This document shows positions 1 through 8,451 of a DNA stretch of 64,000 nt, one piece after another. Each line of letters begins with the position of its first letter. Positions within the stretch are counted from its first letter, which is position 1. Origin of the DNA: Alphaproteobacteria bacterium SO-S41 (GTDB taxonomy: Bacteria > Pseudomonadota > Alphaproteobacteria > Micropepsales > Micropepsaceae); contig AP024629.1 in assembly GCA_019670725.1 (NCBI GenBank), positions 806,001 to 870,000 of the forward strand. The letters run 5' to 3'. Made by a program: the position numbers and the translations under genes. A model generated the notes under the pieces. That model ran no database searches, was not told the DNA's origin, and saw only the letters and a program-made list of their open reading frames with translations.

Positions 1-1146
1 ATGAGGACCCGCATCGCGGCGCTCAAACCCGTGCTGCGCGCGCGCGCTGCTCATGCCGAGGCGCAGCGGCGTCCCGATGACGAAGCCTGGATGGCGATTC
101 GCGACACCGGCATCTTCCGCGCCTTCGTGCCCAAGAAGTATGGCGGGCTGGAACTCGACCCGCGCGAGTTCGTCGATCTGGTCCTGCCGCTCAGCGAAGG
201 CTGCCCCTCCACGGGATGGGTCGCGGCGTTCTGCGTCGAGCACAACTGGCTGCTCGCGAACTTCCCCGAACAGGCACAGGACGAAACCTTCGGGCGCCAA
301 TCGTATGTCATCGCGCCCGCGGTGACCGTGCCGCCCGGCAAGGCGCGCCCGGTTCCGGGCGGCTTCCGGCTCGACGGCCGCTGGCGCTGGGGCACCGGCA
401 TCATGCATGCCGACTGGGTGATCGCGAGTGCCTTCATCGAAGGCGGCAACGGCCCCGACATGGCGATGTTCCTGATGCCGGCGACCGATGTCGATGTGCC
501 CGATACCTGGCGCATGGACGGCATGGCCGCGACCGGCAGTCACGATCTCGTCGTGCGCGATCTCTTCGTACCCGAACACCGCATGGTTCGTTCCGGTCCG
601 ATGCGCGATGGCCGCGGGCCGGCGTCGAAGTTCTACACGTCGCCGCTCTATCGCATGCCGATGGCGCCGTTCCTCGCATCGACCGCGGCGATCTCCGCCA
701 TCGGCGCCGCCAAGGCGACGGTCGAGCTGACGCGCGAGCGCCTCGGCGGCCACACCAAGATGGGTTCGGACGCCAAGCAGTCCGAGAAGCCCGCGTCGCA
801 GCTCCGGCTTGCCCGCGCCGAGACCATGACCCGTACCGCCGAACTGCTGATCAGGGATGCACTCGCCGCGACCTGGGCGTTGGGCGATCTCGAAGGCCCG
901 GCGCAACTTCGCGGCCGCATCGCAACGCGGGCCCAGATCGCCTACGCGGTCGGGCTCTGCCGGCACGCCATTCTCCTGCTGTGCGAAGCGGGCGGCTCCA
1001 GCGTCCATCAACTCGACAACCCGCTGCAGCGCATGCTGCGCGACGTCAACGTCATCTCCAGCCACATCGTGTTCGATGAAGACGTCGCCTTCGAGCAGCA
1101 CGGCCGATCCATGCTCGGCCTACCACCCAACTCAATGCTCGTTTGA
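1..1146 (+). CDS. Acyl-CoA dehydrogenase-fold flavin-dependent monooxygenase (HsaA/HpaB-like), possibly 5'-truncated
   Basis: The 381-residue product has the acyl-CoA dehydrogenase fold as used by two-component flavin monooxygenases. The N-terminal helical part carries the FVPKKYGG motif near residue 43. The C-terminal part ends in LQRMLRDVNVISSHIVFDED and a GRSMLGLPPN tail, typical of the HsaA/4-hydroxyphenylacetate hydroxylase group rather than of true acyl-CoA dehydrogenases. Such enzymes hydroxylate aromatic or polycyclic substrates with FMNH2 or FADH2 supplied by a separate reductase, which is not seen here. The frame is open from the first base, an ATG. Family members usually have some 10-20 more N-terminal residues, so the true start may lie outside the window. 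It converges on fahA with a shared hairpin between them. The substrate is unknown. Confidence 0.75.
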   Translation: MRTRIAALKPVLRARAAHAEAQRRPDDEAWMAIRDTGIFRAFVPKKYGGLELDPREFVDLVLPLSEGCPSTGWVAAFCVEHNWLLANFPEQAQDETFGRQSYVIAPAVTVPPGKARPVPGGFRLDGRWRWGTGIMHADWVIASAFIEGGNGPDMAMFLMPATDVDVPDTWRMDGMAATGSHDLVVRDLFVPEHRMVRSGPMRDGRGPASKFYTSPLYRMPMAPFLASTAAISAIGAAKATVELTRERLGGHTKMGSDAKQSEKPASQLRLARAETMTRTAELLIRDALAATWALGDLEGPAQLRGRIATRAQIAYAVGLCRHAILLLCEAGGSSVHQLDNPLQRMLRDVNVISSHIVFDEDVAFEQHGRSMLGLPPNSMLV

Positions 1147-1160
1147 GCCGAGGTAGATCG

Positions 1161-1180
1161 GGGCGGCGTGAGCGCCGCCC
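1161..1180. terminator. Hairpin between convergent genes, probable bidirectional terminator
   Basis: A perfect 8-bp stem (GGGCGGCG at 1161-1168, CGCCGCCC at 1173-1180) with a TGAG loop sits in the 39-bp gap between the monooxygenase stop and the fahA stop. Flanking CCGAG/CTCGG bases could lengthen it. There is no T-tract, so termination is inferred from position and stem strength. Confidence 0.5.
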
Positions 1181-1185
1181 TCGGC

Positions 1186-2484
1186 CTATCCTTCGATACG
1201 CCCCTCACAGGCGCCAAATCCGATGCTGACAAACCCGTCGGCAACGGCGCGGCCCGCGAGGATGATCTCGTCGCCGTTCAGCAGGAACGTGCGGACCTCG
1301 CCGCTGGGCAGGGTGATCGGCGCCTGACCGCCGCGCGTCAGTTCCAGAAGACTGCCGACGCCGCTTATGTCGGGCGCTGAGATCGTGCCGGTGCCCAGTA
1401 AATCGCCCGGATTGAGATTGCAGCCGCCCGACGTGTGATGGGCGACGAGTTGGGCCAGCGTCCAGTAGAGATTGGACGCCGGACCGTTCGCCAGCCGATG
1501 CGGCGCATGGCCGTCACGCCGCATCGCCTCGGTCGTGATCGCCACCTCCAGGTCGAGTGCATAGGCGCCTTTCGCCTGGTCCGCATCATTCCACAGATAG
1601 GGCAGGGGGCGCGGATCGCCGTCGGGACGCGGCGGCTGGGCGATCCGGAACGGCGCCAGCGCCTCGGCGGTGACGATCCAGGGCGAAACCGTGGTCATGA
1701 AATTCTTCGCGAGGAACGGCCCGAGCGGCTGGTACTCCCACGCTTGCAGATCGCGCGCCGACCAGTCGTTGAGCAGGCAGAGCCCCGCAATGTGATCGTC
1801 GGCCTCATCGATCGCAATCGGTGCGCCGAGCGCATTGCCCGCGCCGATCCAGACGCCCAGTTCCAGTTCGATGTCCAGCCGCTGGCTCGGGCCAAACAGC
1901 GGCGCCGTCGCGCCGGGCGGCATCGTCTGTCCGCTCGGCCGCCGCACCGGTGCGCCCGATGGGCGCACGGACGAGGCCCGGCCGTGATAGCCGATCGGCA
2001 CATGCTTGTAGTTGGGCAGCAGCGGACTGTCGGGCCGGAACTGCTTGCCGACATTGAGGGCGTGATGAATGCCGGCGTAGAAATCGGTGTAGTCGCCGAT
2101 CCGCGCCGGCAGGTGCAGCGCGCACGCCGATGCCGGATGCAGCCAGCGCTCCACCTCTGCCTGCTCGGGCGCACCTTGCGCCAGCAAGGACGAAAGACGT
2201 CGCCGCAGAGCGCGACGGCGCGCGGCAGGCAAAGCGAGCAACGCATTGAGCTCGGGTCCCGCACCGGCGCGCGCGGCGTCTTTCGCATCGCCCTCGAGCA
2301 GGACGGATTGCGCTGCTGCGGCGAGGTCGAGAATCTGGTCGCCGATCGCCACGCCACCGCGCGGCGCCCCGCCCACGCTGAACACCCCGAACGGCAGGTT
2401 CTGAATCGGAAAGTCGCGATGCCTGTTGGCTGAGGCGACCCATGACGCCAGATCTGGGTCGTGCGTCTCATCGATGACGGGCAT
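1186..2484 (-). CDS. fahA: Fumarylacetoacetase
   Basis: Hydrolyses fumarylacetoacetate to fumarate and acetoacetate, the last step of tyrosine/homogentisate degradation, in the cytoplasm. The 432-residue product has the eukaryotic-type FAH layout: an N-terminal SH3-like part (FPIQNLPFGVFS, about residues 20-31), then the catalytic beta-roll with the metal-ligand region IELELGVWIG, the LLNDWSARDLQAWEYQPLG block and GDLLGTGTIS. The ATG at 2484 overlaps the hmgA stop (TGATG), so I prefer it to upstream in-frame starts that would lie deep inside hmgA. It is the last gene of the phhA-tyrB-hppD-hmgA-fahA operon. No maleylacetoacetate isomerase gene lies between hmgA and fahA. Confidence 0.95.
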   Translation of the reverse strand: MPVIDETHDPDLASWVASANRHRDFPIQNLPFGVFSVGGAPRGGVAIGDQILDLAAAAQSVLLEGDAKDAARAGAGPELNALLALPAARRRALRRRLSSLLAQGAPEQAEVERWLHPASACALHLPARIGDYTDFYAGIHHALNVGKQFRPDSPLLPNYKHVPIGYHGRASSVRPSGAPVRRPSGQTMPPGATAPLFGPSQRLDIELELGVWIGAGNALGAPIAIDEADDHIAGLCLLNDWSARDLQAWEYQPLGPFLAKNFMTTVSPWIVTAEALAPFRIAQPPRPDGDPRPLPYLWNDADQAKGAYALDLEVAITTEAMRRDGHAPHRLANGPASNLYWTLAQLVAHHTSGGCNLNPGDLLGTGTISAPDISGVGSLLELTRGGQAPITLPSGEVRTFLLNGDEIILAGRAVADGFVSIGFGACEGRIEG

Positions 2485-3794
2485 CAGCGCGGCACCTCCG
2501 CCTTTTTGAAGTCCGCCCAGCAATGGTCGTAGTCGAGTTGCTTCAGCGGCGTCTCGTCGGCGAACTTCGTAGGCCGAATGACCCAACGGCTCTCGAACAT
2601 GAAGGCGAGCGTCGCCTCGATCTTGTGCGGCCCCAGGTTCGCGACAATCGCCTTCTCATAGCTTTCGCGATCCGGCCCATGCCCGTTCATGGAGTTGTGC
2701 AGCGAGGCGCCGCCGGGCGCGAAGCCGCCGGCCTTGGCGTCATAAGCGCCGAGCACCAGTCCCATGAATTCGCTCATCACGTTGCGATGGAACCAGGGCG
2801 GCCGGAACGTGTGCTCGGCGACCATCCAGCGCGGCGGGAAGATCACGAAGTCGCAATTCGCCGTGCCCGGCGTGTCGCTCGGCGAGGTCAGTACCGTGAA
2901 GATCGACGGATCGGGATGATCGAAGCTGACCGTGTTGATCGTGTTGAAATGCGCCAGATCGTATTTGTACGGCGTCAGATTGCCGTGCCACGCCACGACA
3001 TCCAGCGGCGACCAGGGCAGGGTGGTCGTCCACAGCCGGCCCTGGAATTTCTGGATCACCTCGGTTGGGGTGTCCGTGTCCTCGAAGGCCGCAATGGGGC
3101 TGAGGAAGTCGCGGGGATTGGCGAGCCCGTTCGCGCCGATCGGTCCCAATTCAGGCAGGCGGAAGGCCGCGCCGTAATTCTCGCAGACATAGCCGCGCGC
3201 CGTACCGTCGATGAGGTCCACCGCGAAACGCACGCCGCGCGGCACGACGGCGATCTCGCCCGGGGCAACGGTCAGCACGCCGAACTCGGTGCGCAGTTTC
3301 AGCGCGCCCGACTGCGGCACGATCAGCAATTCACCGTCGGCATTCAGCAGCACGCGGCCCGTCATCGAGCGGTTCGCGGCGTAGAGGTGAATGCCGATCC
3401 CCGCCTGATGGTCGGGCGCGCCGTTGCCGGCATAGGTCGTCAGCCCATCCACGAAGTCGGCGTCTGCAGTCGCGTCGGGGAGCGGGTCCCAGCGGAGACG
3501 GTTCGGGCTCGCGATGACCTCGTCGAACGGTCCCGAGCGCAACAGCTTCGCGCCGTCATACGGCTTGAACGGCGCATGGCTGGCGCTCGGCCGCAGGCGA
3601 TAGAGCCAGCTGCGCCGGTTCTCGTGGCGCGGCGCGGTGAACGCGCTGCCCGAGAGTTGCTCGGCATAGAGCCCGAACGCCACGCACTGCGGCGAGTTCT
3701 GCCCGAGCGGTAACGCGCCCGCGACGGCCTCGGTCTCGAAATACGAGCCGAAGCCGGAGAGATAGGAAGTGTCTGAACCTGGCCGCACGATCAT
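2484..3794 (-). CDS. hmgA: Homogentisate 1,2-dioxygenase
   Basis: A non-haem Fe(II) ring-cleavage dioxygenase that opens homogentisate to maleylacetoacetate. The product is 436 residues, the usual length. Recognisable blocks are [13 protein letters not shown] at the N-terminus, the [13 protein letters not shown] segment, and the C-terminal cupin metal region [20 protein letters not shown] followed by MSEFMG, which supplies the His/Glu iron ligands. The ATG at 3794 lies 10 bp after the hppD stop, so the genes are surely co-transcribed. Its stop overlaps the fahA start by one base. Confidence 0.97.
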   Translation of the reverse strand: MIVRPGSDTSYLSGFGSYFETEAVAGALPLGQNSPQCVAFGLYAEQLSGSAFTAPRHENRRSWLYRLRPSASHAPFKPYDGAKLLRSGPFDEVIASPNRLRWDPLPDATADADFVDGLTTYAGNGAPDHQAGIGIHLYAANRSMTGRVLLNADGELLIVPQSGALKLRTEFGVLTVAPGEIAVVPRGVRFAVDLIDGTARGYVCENYGAAFRLPELGPIGANGLANPRDFLSPIAAFEDTDTPTEVIQKFQGRLWTTTLPWSPLDVVAWHGNLTPYKYDLAHFNTINTVSFDHPDPSIFTVLTSPSDTPGTANCDFVIFPPRWMVAEHTFRPPWFHRNVMSEFMGLVLGAYDAKAGGFAPGGASLHNSMNGHGPDRESYEKAIVANLGPHKIEATLAFMFESRWVIRPTKFADETPLKQLDYDHCWADFKKAEVPR

Positions 3795-3804
3795 GTCTTC
3801 GCCC

Positions 3805-4866
3805 TCAGGCGTCGACCGTCACGACGCCGCGCCGAATTTGATCGAGTTCGATGCTTTCGAACAGGGCCTGGAAATTGCCATGCCCGAACGCCTCGTTGCC
3901 CTTGCGCTGAATGATCTCGAAGAAAATCGGCCCGAACAGGTTCTCGGTGAAGATCTGCAGCAGCAGACCCTCTTCGCCGACGCTGCCGTCCAGCAGGATG
4001 CGGTTCTTCCTCAGCCGCGCCAGATCCTCGCCATGACCGGGCACGCGCTTGTCGACCAGTTCGTAATAGGTCTCGATCGTGTCCTGCAGCTTCACGCCAC
4101 GCGCGCGCAGCCGCTCGACGGTCTCGTAGATATCGTCCGTCGTCAGCGCGAGATGCTGGATGCCCTCGCCGTTATACTGGCGGATGAACTCCTCGATCTG
4201 GCTGTTGTCGTCCTGGCTCTCGTTCAGGGGAATGCGGATCGCCTTGTCCGGCGCGATCATCGCCTGACTGAACAGGCCCGTCGCCTGGCCCTTGATGTCG
4301 AAATACTTCTGCTCCTCGAAGCCGAAGATGTCGCGATAGAAGCCGGACCACGTCCGCATCTCGCCGCGCCGGACATTGTGGGTGAGGTGGTCGAGCAGAT
4401 CGAGCCCGACGGAGTTGACAGCTTCGGCCGCCGCTGCGCCCGGCACCGGCGTCCAGTCCGCAAAGGCGGCGTCACGGTTTTGGGTGAGATACAGCAGCGA
4501 CCCGCCGATCCCCTCGATGACCCGCGCGTCCGTGCCCAGCATCGACGCGCTGGCATCGGCGGCCACCGCGCCGCGCTTCAGCGCTTCCGCATAGGCGGCT
4601 TCCACGTCGTCGACGACGAACCCCATGCCGTTCGCGGATGGCCCATGTGCGGCGCGGAACGCGGCGGCCTGGCCCGACGGCGCGTCGTTGATGACGAGGT
4701 TGATGCGGCCCTGCTTGTAGCGCGTCACCGCCTTCGTGGGATGCGTGCTCGCGGCGACGAAGCCGAGCTGTTCGAACAGGCCCTTCATGCCCGCGGGATC
4801 GGGGCTGGTGAATTCCACGAAGGCGAAGCCGTCGAGGCCGAGCGGATTGTCATGCGTCGTCGTCAT
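3805..4866 (-). CDS. hppD: 4-Hydroxyphenylpyruvate dioxygenase
   Basis: Converts 4-hydroxyphenylpyruvate to homogentisate with O2 and Fe(II). The 353-residue product has two VOC-type domains. The probable iron ligands are His160 in [10 protein letters not shown], His238 in GEGIQHLAL and Glu317 in FFEIIQRKG, matching the bacterial HPPD pattern. The C-terminal [14 protein letters not shown] block is also diagnostic. The start at 4866 ([10 protein letters not shown]) overlaps the aminotransferase stop by 4 bp. The frame stays open further upstream, but that part is out-of-frame aminotransferase sequence. Confidence 0.97.
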   Translation of the reverse strand: MTTTHDNPLGLDGFAFVEFTSPDPAGMKGLFEQLGFVAASTHPTKAVTRYKQGRINLVINDAPSGQAAAFRAAHGPSANGMGFVVDDVEAAYAEALKRGAVAADASASMLGTDARVIEGIGGSLLYLTQNRDAAFADWTPVPGAAAAEAVNSVGLDLLDHLTHNVRRGEMRTWSGFYRDIFGFEEQKYFDIKGQATGLFSQAMIAPDKAIRIPLNESQDDNSQIEEFIRQYNGEGIQHLALTTDDIYETVERLRARGVKLQDTIETYYELVDKRVPGHGEDLARLRKNRILLDGSVGEEGLLLQIFTENLFGPIFFEIIQRKGNEAFGHGNFQALFESIELDQIRRGVVTVDA

Positions 4867-6053
4867 GGCGATGTCTCCTTGAGGCAGGCGGCATAGGCGG
4901 TGGCGAAGGCGGGAATGGTCGCCGGCGTCAGTCCGGCGAGGTTGATGCGGCCGGAACCCGCCATGTAGACGGCGTGTTGCTCGCGCAGTGTCGCGACCTG
5001 CGCGGGGGTGACGGGCAATTGCGCGAACATGCCGTGCTGGTGCCCGAGCGCACTCAGCGACGGCGCCGCAACCACCAGCGCCTGGCGCACCGCGACGATG
5101 CGCAGCCGCATCTCTTCCAGTTCCGCACGCCAGTCCGCGGCGAGCGCGGCGTCTTCCAGGATGATCCGCACGACCGCCGCGCCGTGATCGGGCGGCATCG
5201 ACCAGTTCGCGCGGGCCAGCGCCTTGATGTTTGAGGCGGCAAGCTCCAGCCGCGCTGCATTGTCCGACATCGCATAGAGCGCGCCGGTGCGCTCGCGATA
5301 GAGCCCGAAATTCTTGTCGCAGGAATAGGCGATCAGCGCGTCCGGCGCGGCCTCCAGCACCAGCCGCATCCCCGCCGCGTCGCCTTCCAGCCCCAGCCCG
5401 AGACCCTGATAGGCGAGATCGATCAGCGGCAGCAGCCCGCGCGCCGCAACGATTTCGGCGACCGCGCGCCATTGATCGAGCGTGAGATCGGCCCCTGTCG
5501 GGTTGTGGCAACACGCTTGCAGCAGTACGGCATCGCCGGCTCCGCCCGTCGCCAGCATGCTCATCATCTCATCGAACCGCACCGCCTGCGTGGCCGGATC
5601 GAAATAGCGATAGGCGACCGTCGTCAGGCCGGTCACGTCGAAGATCTGCGGATGATTGGGCCAGGTCGGCGTGCCCATGAAGATCCGCGCGCCGGGCTTC
5701 GCGGCGGCGATGAGATCGGCCGCCAGCCGCAGCGCGCCGGTGCCCCCCGGCGTCTGCACGCCGAACACCGGCGTCGTCGCGCCCGCGCCGAAGATGATCG
5801 GCTGCAACCCCGCGACAAAGCCGATATCGCCTTCGGGGCCGAGATAGGACTTGGTCGCCTGCGTCGTCAGCAGCCGCGCCTCCGCCGCCTTTACGGCGCG
5901 CAGCACCGGCGTCGCGCCCGTCGCATCACGATAGACGCCGACGCCGAGGTCGAGCTTCGTCGCGCGCGCATCGTCGCGATAAAGCCCGATCAGCGAGAGC
6001 AGTGCGTCCGGCGCCTGTGGCGCGAGGCGTCCGAAGAGATGTCCGTCAGACAT
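4863..6053 (-). CDS. tyrB: Aromatic amino acid aminotransferase (class I, AspC/TyrB type)
   Basis: A PLP-dependent aminotransferase of 396 residues, probably converting tyrosine to 4-hydroxyphenylpyruvate with 2-oxoglutarate as acceptor. The family Ia aspartate/tyrosine aminotransferase layout is clear: KLDLGVGVYRD near residue 33, the CCHNPTGADLT block, and the Schiff-base lysine Lys247 in SCDKNFGLYRERTG. The start at 6053 (MSDGHLFG) overlaps the 3' end of phhA by 8 bp, and the stop overlaps the hppD start by 4 bp. Operon position between phhA and hppD points to tyrosine rather than aspartate as main substrate. The symbol is by function and context; paralogues are called aatA or aspC. Confidence 0.88.
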   Translation of the reverse strand: MSDGHLFGRLAPQAPDALLSLIGLYRDDARATKLDLGVGVYRDATGATPVLRAVKAAEARLLTTQATKSYLGPEGDIGFVAGLQPIIFGAGATTPVFGVQTPGGTGALRLAADLIAAAKPGARIFMGTPTWPNHPQIFDVTGLTTVAYRYFDPATQAVRFDEMMSMLATGGAGDAVLLQACCHNPTGADLTLDQWRAVAEIVAARGLLPLIDLAYQGLGLGLEGDAAGMRLVLEAAPDALIAYSCDKNFGLYRERTGALYAMSDNAARLELAASNIKALARANWSMPPDHGAAVVRIILEDAALAADWRAELEEMRLRIVAVRQALVVAAPSLSALGHQHGMFAQLPVTPAQVATLREQHAVYMAGSGRINLAGLTPATIPAFATAYAACLKETSP

Positions 6054-6918
6054 GCGCCGCCCCTTGCTTGGCAGTCGCATAGGCCTGCGTGCCGCGTGTG
6101 ATGACCCGGTCGGTCGGCAGCACTGTGTCCGTCGCGAATTCCGCGCCGTCCTTCAGCCGCGCATAGAGCGGTGCGAAATCGGTCTCCAGCGTCTGGCGCA
6201 GCAGATCGGCATATGAGTCGATGACGAAATAGGTCTGCTGGTAATCGTCGATCTTGTAGTCGGTGCGCATCACGCGCTCGAGGTCGAAACCGATCCGGTT
6301 GGGCGAGGGATCGTCCAGCGCGAAGCGCGACTCGCCGAAGCTGGAAACGATGCCGGCGCCATAGAGGCGCAGATCGCCGTCCTCGCGGATCAGTCCGAAC
6401 TCCACTGTGTACCAATAGAGCCGCGCCAGCTGATGCATCGCGCCGAACTCCAGCGAGCGAAGCCCGCCTTCACCATAGGCCTGCATGTAGTCGGCGAAGA
6501 CCGGATCGGCGAGCAACGGCACATGGCCGAAGACGTCGTGGAAAATGTCGGGTTCTTCCAGATAGTCGATCTGCGCGGGCGTGCGGATGAAGCGCCCGGC
6601 GACGAAGGTGCGGTTGGCGAGATGGCGGAAGAAATCCTCTTCCGGCACGAGGCCCGGCACCGCGACGACCTTCCAGCCGGTCAGCTTCATCAGACGCTCG
6701 GACAGCTCGTCGAAATCGGGAATGCCCGGCTTTGACATGCGCAGCACGTCGAGTCCTTTGAGAAAGGCCGGGCTGACGCGACCGGGCAGCATTTTCGACT
6801 GCCGCTCGAACAGCGTGTCCCACATCCCGTGCTCGGCCGGCGTATAGGCGGCCCAGTCCTGCGGGATGGTCCAGTCCGCGGCAGCGCCCGGCGGCGGCGA
6901 AGAGTTCGGCGTGTTCAT
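6046..6918 (-). CDS. phhA: Phenylalanine 4-monooxygenase
   Basis: A tetrahydropterin- and Fe(II)-dependent hydroxylase that turns phenylalanine into tyrosine. At 290 residues it is the short bacterial form, without the regulatory ACT domain of animal enzymes. Iron ligands are His127 and His132 in FHDVFGHVP and Glu173 in YWYTVEFGL. The PEEDFFRHLANRTF segment near residue 92 is also characteristic. It is the first gene of the operon and is divergent from an Lrp-type regulator 93 bp away. The pterin recycling partner PhhB (4a-carbinolamine dehydratase) is not in this window. Confidence 0.96.
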   Translation of the reverse strand: MNTPNSSPPPGAAADWTIPQDWAAYTPAEHGMWDTLFERQSKMLPGRVSPAFLKGLDVLRMSKPGIPDFDELSERLMKLTGWKVVAVPGLVPEEDFFRHLANRTFVAGRFIRTPAQIDYLEEPDIFHDVFGHVPLLADPVFADYMQAYGEGGLRSLEFGAMHQLARLYWYTVEFGLIREDGDLRLYGAGIVSSFGESRFALDDPSPNRIGFDLERVMRTDYKIDDYQQTYFVIDSYADLLRQTLETDFAPLYARLKDGAEFATDTVLPTDRVITRGTQAYATAKQGAAHV

Positions 6919-6983
6919 GAAAGCATCTTGCGATGCTCGTGCCGAAAATCGCTTTCATTTCACCGCGTTCTGCGGCGTATAAT
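6917..6983. promoter_or_regulatory. phhA/Lrp divergent control region: inverted repeats and a TATAAT
   Basis: ATGAAAGC at 6917-6924 is exactly mirrored by GCTTTCAT at 6951-6958, centred 20 bp upstream of the phhA start. A second, smaller inverted repeat (GCATC at 6923-6927, GATGC at 6932-6936) lies inside. A perfect TATAAT at 6978-6983 points towards the Lrp gene, but its -35 is poor. Binding by the adjacent Lrp-type regulator is inferred from position. Confidence 0.45.
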
Positions 6984-7011
6984 GGCGATACGTTTCGCTG
7001 ACGGCATGATT

Positions 7012-7482
7012 ATGAAAGAAAATCATCAAATCGACGATCTCGACCGCCGGCTGTTGCGGGCCTTGCAGGCCGATGCCGGACTCAGCCACGAGGCGCTGGC
7101 CGAAAAGGTCGGCGCGTCACCTGCCTCCTGCTGGCGCCGGATTCGCGCACTGGAGAAGGCCGGTATCCTCCGCGCGCCGGTGCGACTGGTCGATCCTGAG
7201 CGGGTCGGGCGCGGCGTCAGCGTGATGCTGCAGGTCCGTCTCAAATCCCACGCGATGGACCTCCGCCAGGTCTTCGAAAGCTTCCTGCGCGGGCGGCCGG
7301 AAATCATGGAATGCCATTCGATGTCCGGCGAGTGGGACTACCTCATGCGCATCGTCGTCGCCGATGTCGCGGACTACGAACGCTTCCTGATGCGCGACCT
7401 GCTCGCCAACCCCAATGTCGCGACCTCTGCCTCACACTTCGCGCTCAGCCAGGTGAAATACACGACGGCGGTGCCGGTCTAG
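7012..7482 (+). CDS. Lrp/AsnC-family transcriptional regulator
   Basis: A 156-residue DNA-binding protein with an N-terminal winged HTH (IDDLDRRLLRALQADAGLSHEALAEKVGASPASCWRRI) followed by an Lrp ligand-sensing RAM/ACT-like domain (VSVMLQVRLKSHAMDLRQVFESFL, then ECHSMSGEWDYLMRIVVADV). Divergence from phhA suggests it responds to an aromatic amino acid and controls the tyrosine operon, an arrangement known for PhhR-less bacteria. Starts at 6982, 7006 and 7012 are in frame. The one at 6982 would lie inside the TATAAT box, so 7006 or 7012 is more likely. No strong Shine-Dalgarno sequence is visible. Confidence 0.88.
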   Translation: MKENHQIDDLDRRLLRALQADAGLSHEALAEKVGASPASCWRRIRALEKAGILRAPVRLVDPERVGRGVSVMLQVRLKSHAMDLRQVFESFLRGRPEIMECHSMSGEWDYLMRIVVADVADYERFLMRDLLANPNVATSASHFALSQVKYTTAVPV

Positions 7483-7485
7483 GCA

Positions 7486-8355
7486 TCACGGCGCTGTCTG
7501 GAACGCACTCCGATTGCGCAGCAGCACGCCGCTCGTCTGGATCACCGCCGCCAGTGCCTTGGCCGGCCCGCGCTTGGCCGCGCGCCCCGCGATGACGGCG
7601 AACTCGATCTCGCCAAGCGCGGGCAGGGCTGCTACCTCGACATGGCCGGGCGGGGCCAGCGACCGTGCATGCGGCGCAACGCCGAGGCCCGCAAACACTG
7701 CGGCGTGCACCCCGCTCTGGCTGGCGCTGGTGCAGACGACGCGCCAGCCGAGCCCCTGCCGCTCCAGCGCTGCCAGCGCGGCGGAGCGCGTCAAGCTTGG
7801 CGGCGCGAGCACGACGAGCGGCACGGGGCGTCCGCGCTCCAGCCGGAAGTCCGGCGCGGCGATCCAGACCAGCGGCTCGCGCCAGACCAGCTCGCCATGC
7901 GTCTCGCCGATCCGGCGCTTGAGGAAGACGAGATCCAACTCGCCCGCCGTGAGCTGCTTGCGCATCGCCTCGCTCAACCCCACGGTCAGTTCCAGCTCCA
8001 CCTGCGGGTTCTCGCTGGTGAAACGGCGCAGCGCCTCGGGCAGGCCGCGCAGCACCACATCCTCCGAAACCCCCAACCGGATGCGCCCGCGAATATCGTC
8101 GCCCGCGAAATGGCGCTGCGCCCGCGCATGGGTGTCCAGAATCGAGGCGGCAAAACCGAGCATTGCCTCGCCGTCAGCGGTGATCGAGACCGAGTGCGTG
8201 TCGCGCGCGAAGAGGCGGCGGCCGCACGCGGCCTCCAGCTTGCGCACATGCTCGCTGACCGTGGATTGGCGCAGGTCAAGCCGCGCGGCCGCGGCGGTGA
8301 AGTTCAGCGTCTCTGCCACCGCCACGAAACTCGCCAGCCACAACGGGTCAAACAT
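7486..8355 (-). CDS. LysR-family transcriptional regulator
   Basis: A 289-residue LysR protein: N-terminal HTH (FVAVAETLNFTAAAARLDLRQSTVSEHVRKLE, about residues 9-40) and a periplasmic-binding-protein-like effector domain that begins near residue 85 with IRLGVSEDVVL. The start at 8355 (MFDPLWL) fits the family; a more upstream ATG at 8379 would add eight residues. It is divergent from the BASS-type transporter at 8452 with about 96 bp between them, so that transporter is its likely target. It converges on the Lrp gene with a 3-bp gap. Confidence 0.88.
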   Translation of the reverse strand: MFDPLWLASFVAVAETLNFTAAAARLDLRQSTVSEHVRKLEAACGRRLFARDTHSVSITADGEAMLGFAASILDTHARAQRHFAGDDIRGRIRLGVSEDVVLRGLPEALRRFTSENPQVELELTVGLSEAMRKQLTAGELDLVFLKRRIGETHGELVWREPLVWIAAPDFRLERGRPVPLVVLAPPSLTRSAALAALERQGLGWRVVCTSASQSGVHAAVFAGLGVAPHARSLAPPGHVEVAALPALGEIEFAVIAGRAAKRGPAKALAAVIQTSGVLLRNRSAFQTAP

Positions 8356-8451
8356 GCGGTCATTCCATTTCCCGATCACAGTAAGCCGGGTAAGCGCACT
8401 TCACAATCGGCGCGTAGTAGGCCCATCTGTCTCTAACAAGGAGACGATCCT

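Noticed and set aside
2523-3713. 396-codon plus-strand frame opposite hmgA
   Set aside because: Shadow of a well-conserved gene; no recognisable protein features.
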